From contig CP070682.1 in assembly GCA_020352595.1 (NCBI GenBank), forward strand, positions 1,779,845 through 1,786,933: a stretch of 7,089 nt of DNA. The letters are read 5' to 3'. This document shows, piece after piece, positions 5,876-7,089 of this stretch. Source of the stretch: a bacterium (GTDB taxonomy: Bacteria > BMS3Abin14). The number at the start of each line of letters is the position of its first letter. Position 1 is the stretch's first letter. The notes under the pieces are model-generated. The model did not search any database, was not told where the DNA came from, and was given only the letters and a program-made list of their open reading frames with translations. The position numbers and the translations under genes are program-made.

Positions 5876-7089
5876 GGAGCCTCCCTCCCCTTTCCTGCGC
5901 CGTTGGTATCAGGCTCTCTGGGGATGGTTTTCCTCAGGATCTCCTCCGGAAGCGTTGTCTCGAACTCGTAGTCCCCCGAACCGACCTTCACGACAACGCG
6001 TCCCGGTTCCGGCCAGGTCAGAGCCACACCCTTCCCATCCTGAGCACCGACACCCACCTCGCGGACCCCGGCCGCTTTATCAGCCGGGAGGTGTAGCGAG
6101 GCCGAGGTGTTGGGTGGAATGGAGATTTTCATGCGCAAGGTCTGTTCGGCCACGGTCCAGCCGCTCACGATGACGCCCCTCACCGATAGGTATTCGGCCC
6201 GGACGTGTTGGATGCCGTGGGCGAAGACGGTGGGCCGGATGGTGATGGCCCGGAATCCGGGCTCGGCGGGCTGGATCCCGGCCAGCCCGGCGTACAGCCA
6301 GTCCCCGACGCTGCCCAGTGCGTAGTGGTTGAAGGACGTGTTCCTGGGGTCAGGCATACCACCCCCTGGCGCGTAGGCGTCCCATTTCTCCCAGAGAGTC
6401 GTGGCCCCATTATCCAGCATGAATCCCCACGATGGGAAGCCCCTGTTGAGCAACAGTCGCAAGGCCATCTCGGGTTTCCCCGAGTCCGTGAGGGCCTGAA
6501 GGATGAAGCGTGTCCCGATGTACCCTGTCGTGAGCCGCCACCCATCGGATACGACGAGTTCCGCCAGTCGTGACGCCGCGGCGGCGGCCAGGGCCTCATC
6601 CAGGAGCCCCATGGAAAGGGCCAGGGCGTAGACGGTCTGGGTGTCGCTCCGGATCCTGCCCTGAGGTGACACATACGCCTCGGTGAAGGCCCTCCTGACC
6701 TTCTCGAACAGGGAAGCGTAATAAACTGCGTCGTCTTCCTCACCGATGGCCCGGGCCATCTCCGACATGAGCCTGGCGTCCCAGGCAAAGAAAGCCGTCG
6801 CGATGACCACTTTGGAAGTGCGCCGGTCCAGACCGTTCCAGTCGCCGTAGGCCTCCATCGGCCCCTCCAAAAGGAATCCCTCACTCCTCCCCTCCAGGTA
6901 GGTCATGTACTTTTTCATGGAGATGTAATGACGCCGCAGCAACCGCACGTCGGCGTACATCGTGTAAATAATGTGGGGCACGATGATGCCCGCGTCCATC
7001 CATCCGGGGGATGGCTCCCCGAGGAGGAAAGGTGAGGGGGCGAAGTCAGGGTAGGCGCCGTCGGGGAGCTGATCGTCCCTGAGCGCCTC
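5866..7089 (-). CDS. Alpha-L-rhamnosidase, glycoside hydrolase family 78, C-terminal part (5' end outside window)
   Basis: Inverting glycosidase that removes terminal alpha-L-rhamnose from glycans or glycosides. The frame is open to the window edge, and the extra 30 codons (7089-7000) read into conserved family sequence (DGAYPDFAP... then GWMDAGIIVPHIIYTMY), so the ATG at 6999 is internal. The visible 407 residues cover most of the (alpha/alpha)6 barrel, with PMEAYGDWNGLD near 77-88 and the hallmark GATTLWEKWDAY (228-239), whose Glu234 corresponds to the catalytic general base. These are followed by SFNHYALGSVGDWLY (252-266) and the C-terminal beta-sandwich domain (about 275-345), ending in the family's IPPNTSASLHLP pattern. 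The N-terminal domains and the general-acid glutamate lie beyond base 7089, so export signal and completeness cannot be judged. A roughly 35-residue polar tail follows the last domain. It is transcribed ahead of the sulfatase and overlaps it by 10 bp. Confidence 0.93.
   Translation of the reverse strand, partial: EALRDDQLPDGAYPDFAPSPFLLGEPSPGWMDAGIIVPHIIYTMYADVRLLRRHYISMKKYMTYLEGRSEGFLLEGPMEAYGDWNGLDRRTSKVVIATAFFAWDARLMSEMARAIGEEDDAVYYASLFEKVRRAFTEAYVSPQGRIRSDTQTVYALALSMGLLDEALAAAAASRLAELVVSDGWRLTTGYIGTRFILQALTDSGKPEMALRLLLNRGFPSWGFMLDNGATTLWEKWDAYAPGGGMPDPRNTSFNHYALGSVGDWLYAGLAGIQPAEPGFRAITIRPTVFAHGIQHVRAEYLSVRGVIVSGWTVAEQTLRMKISIPPNTSASLHLPADKAAGVREVGVGAQDGKGVALTWPEPGRVVVKVGSGDYEFETTLPEEILRKTIPREPDTNGAGKGREAPWL
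5880..5892 (-). promoter_or_regulatory. Strong ribosome binding site for the sulfatase GTG start
   Basis: On the minus strand the sequence AAGGGGAGGGAGG lies four bases before the GTG at 5875-5873. It sits inside the last codons of the rhamnosidase gene, whose TGA falls just after the sulfatase start. The site supports the GTG choice and suggests that the sulfatase can be translated well on its own as well as by coupling. Confidence 0.7.

Noticed and set aside
5565..6173. Plus-strand open frame (202 codons) spanning the sulfatase-rhamnosidase junction
   Set aside because: Both minus-strand genes are well supported here. The plus frame is Arg/Pro/Ser-rich with no motif and is a shadow.
6997..6999. 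ATG at 6999 as start of the rhamnosidase
   Set aside because: The 30 codons beyond it, out to base 7089, encode conserved GH78 sequence in the same frame with no stop.

Overview
The window is GC-rich, densely packed bacterial DNA with six protein-coding genes and almost no intergenic space. An ABC-type polysaccharide exporter (Wzm/Wzt type) and a Tat-exported sulfatase point to a Gram-negative bacterium. The cobalamin-type radical SAM enzyme, the frequent AGG arginine codons and the GTG and TTG starts would fit a deltaproteobacterium-like or related environmental lineage. That placement is a guess, because no rRNA or taxonomic marker gene is present.

Plus-strand half (1-4444): four genes in one apparent operon. 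They are the end of a Wzm-like ABC-2 permease, a Wzt-like ATPase with a C-terminal extension, a B12-binding radical SAM protein and a family-2 glycosyltransferase. Gaps and overlaps are +3 bp, 45-84 bp (depending on the start chosen) and -8 bp. This reads as part of an O-antigen or surface-polysaccharide locus: the glycosyltransferase adds sugars at the inner membrane, the radical SAM enzyme may modify a sugar or lipid, and Wzm/Wzt exports the finished chain. The locus clearly continues upstream of base 1.

Minus-strand half (4466-7089): two genes read in the opposite direction. An alpha-L-rhamnosidase (GH78; its N-terminal part lies beyond base 7089) overlaps by 10 bp a formylglycine-type sulfatase with a twin-arginine signal. 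Together they look like a degradation pair for a sulfated, rhamnose-containing glycan.

The two transcription units converge on a 21-bp gap with no recognisable intrinsic terminator. No RNA gene, CRISPR array, insertion sequence, attachment site or convincing promoter was seen. The observations most worth a second look are the radical SAM enzyme inside an export operon, the sulfatase with an Ala-type maturation motif and a reduced active-site loop, and the side-by-side placement of glycan-building and glycan-cutting genes.
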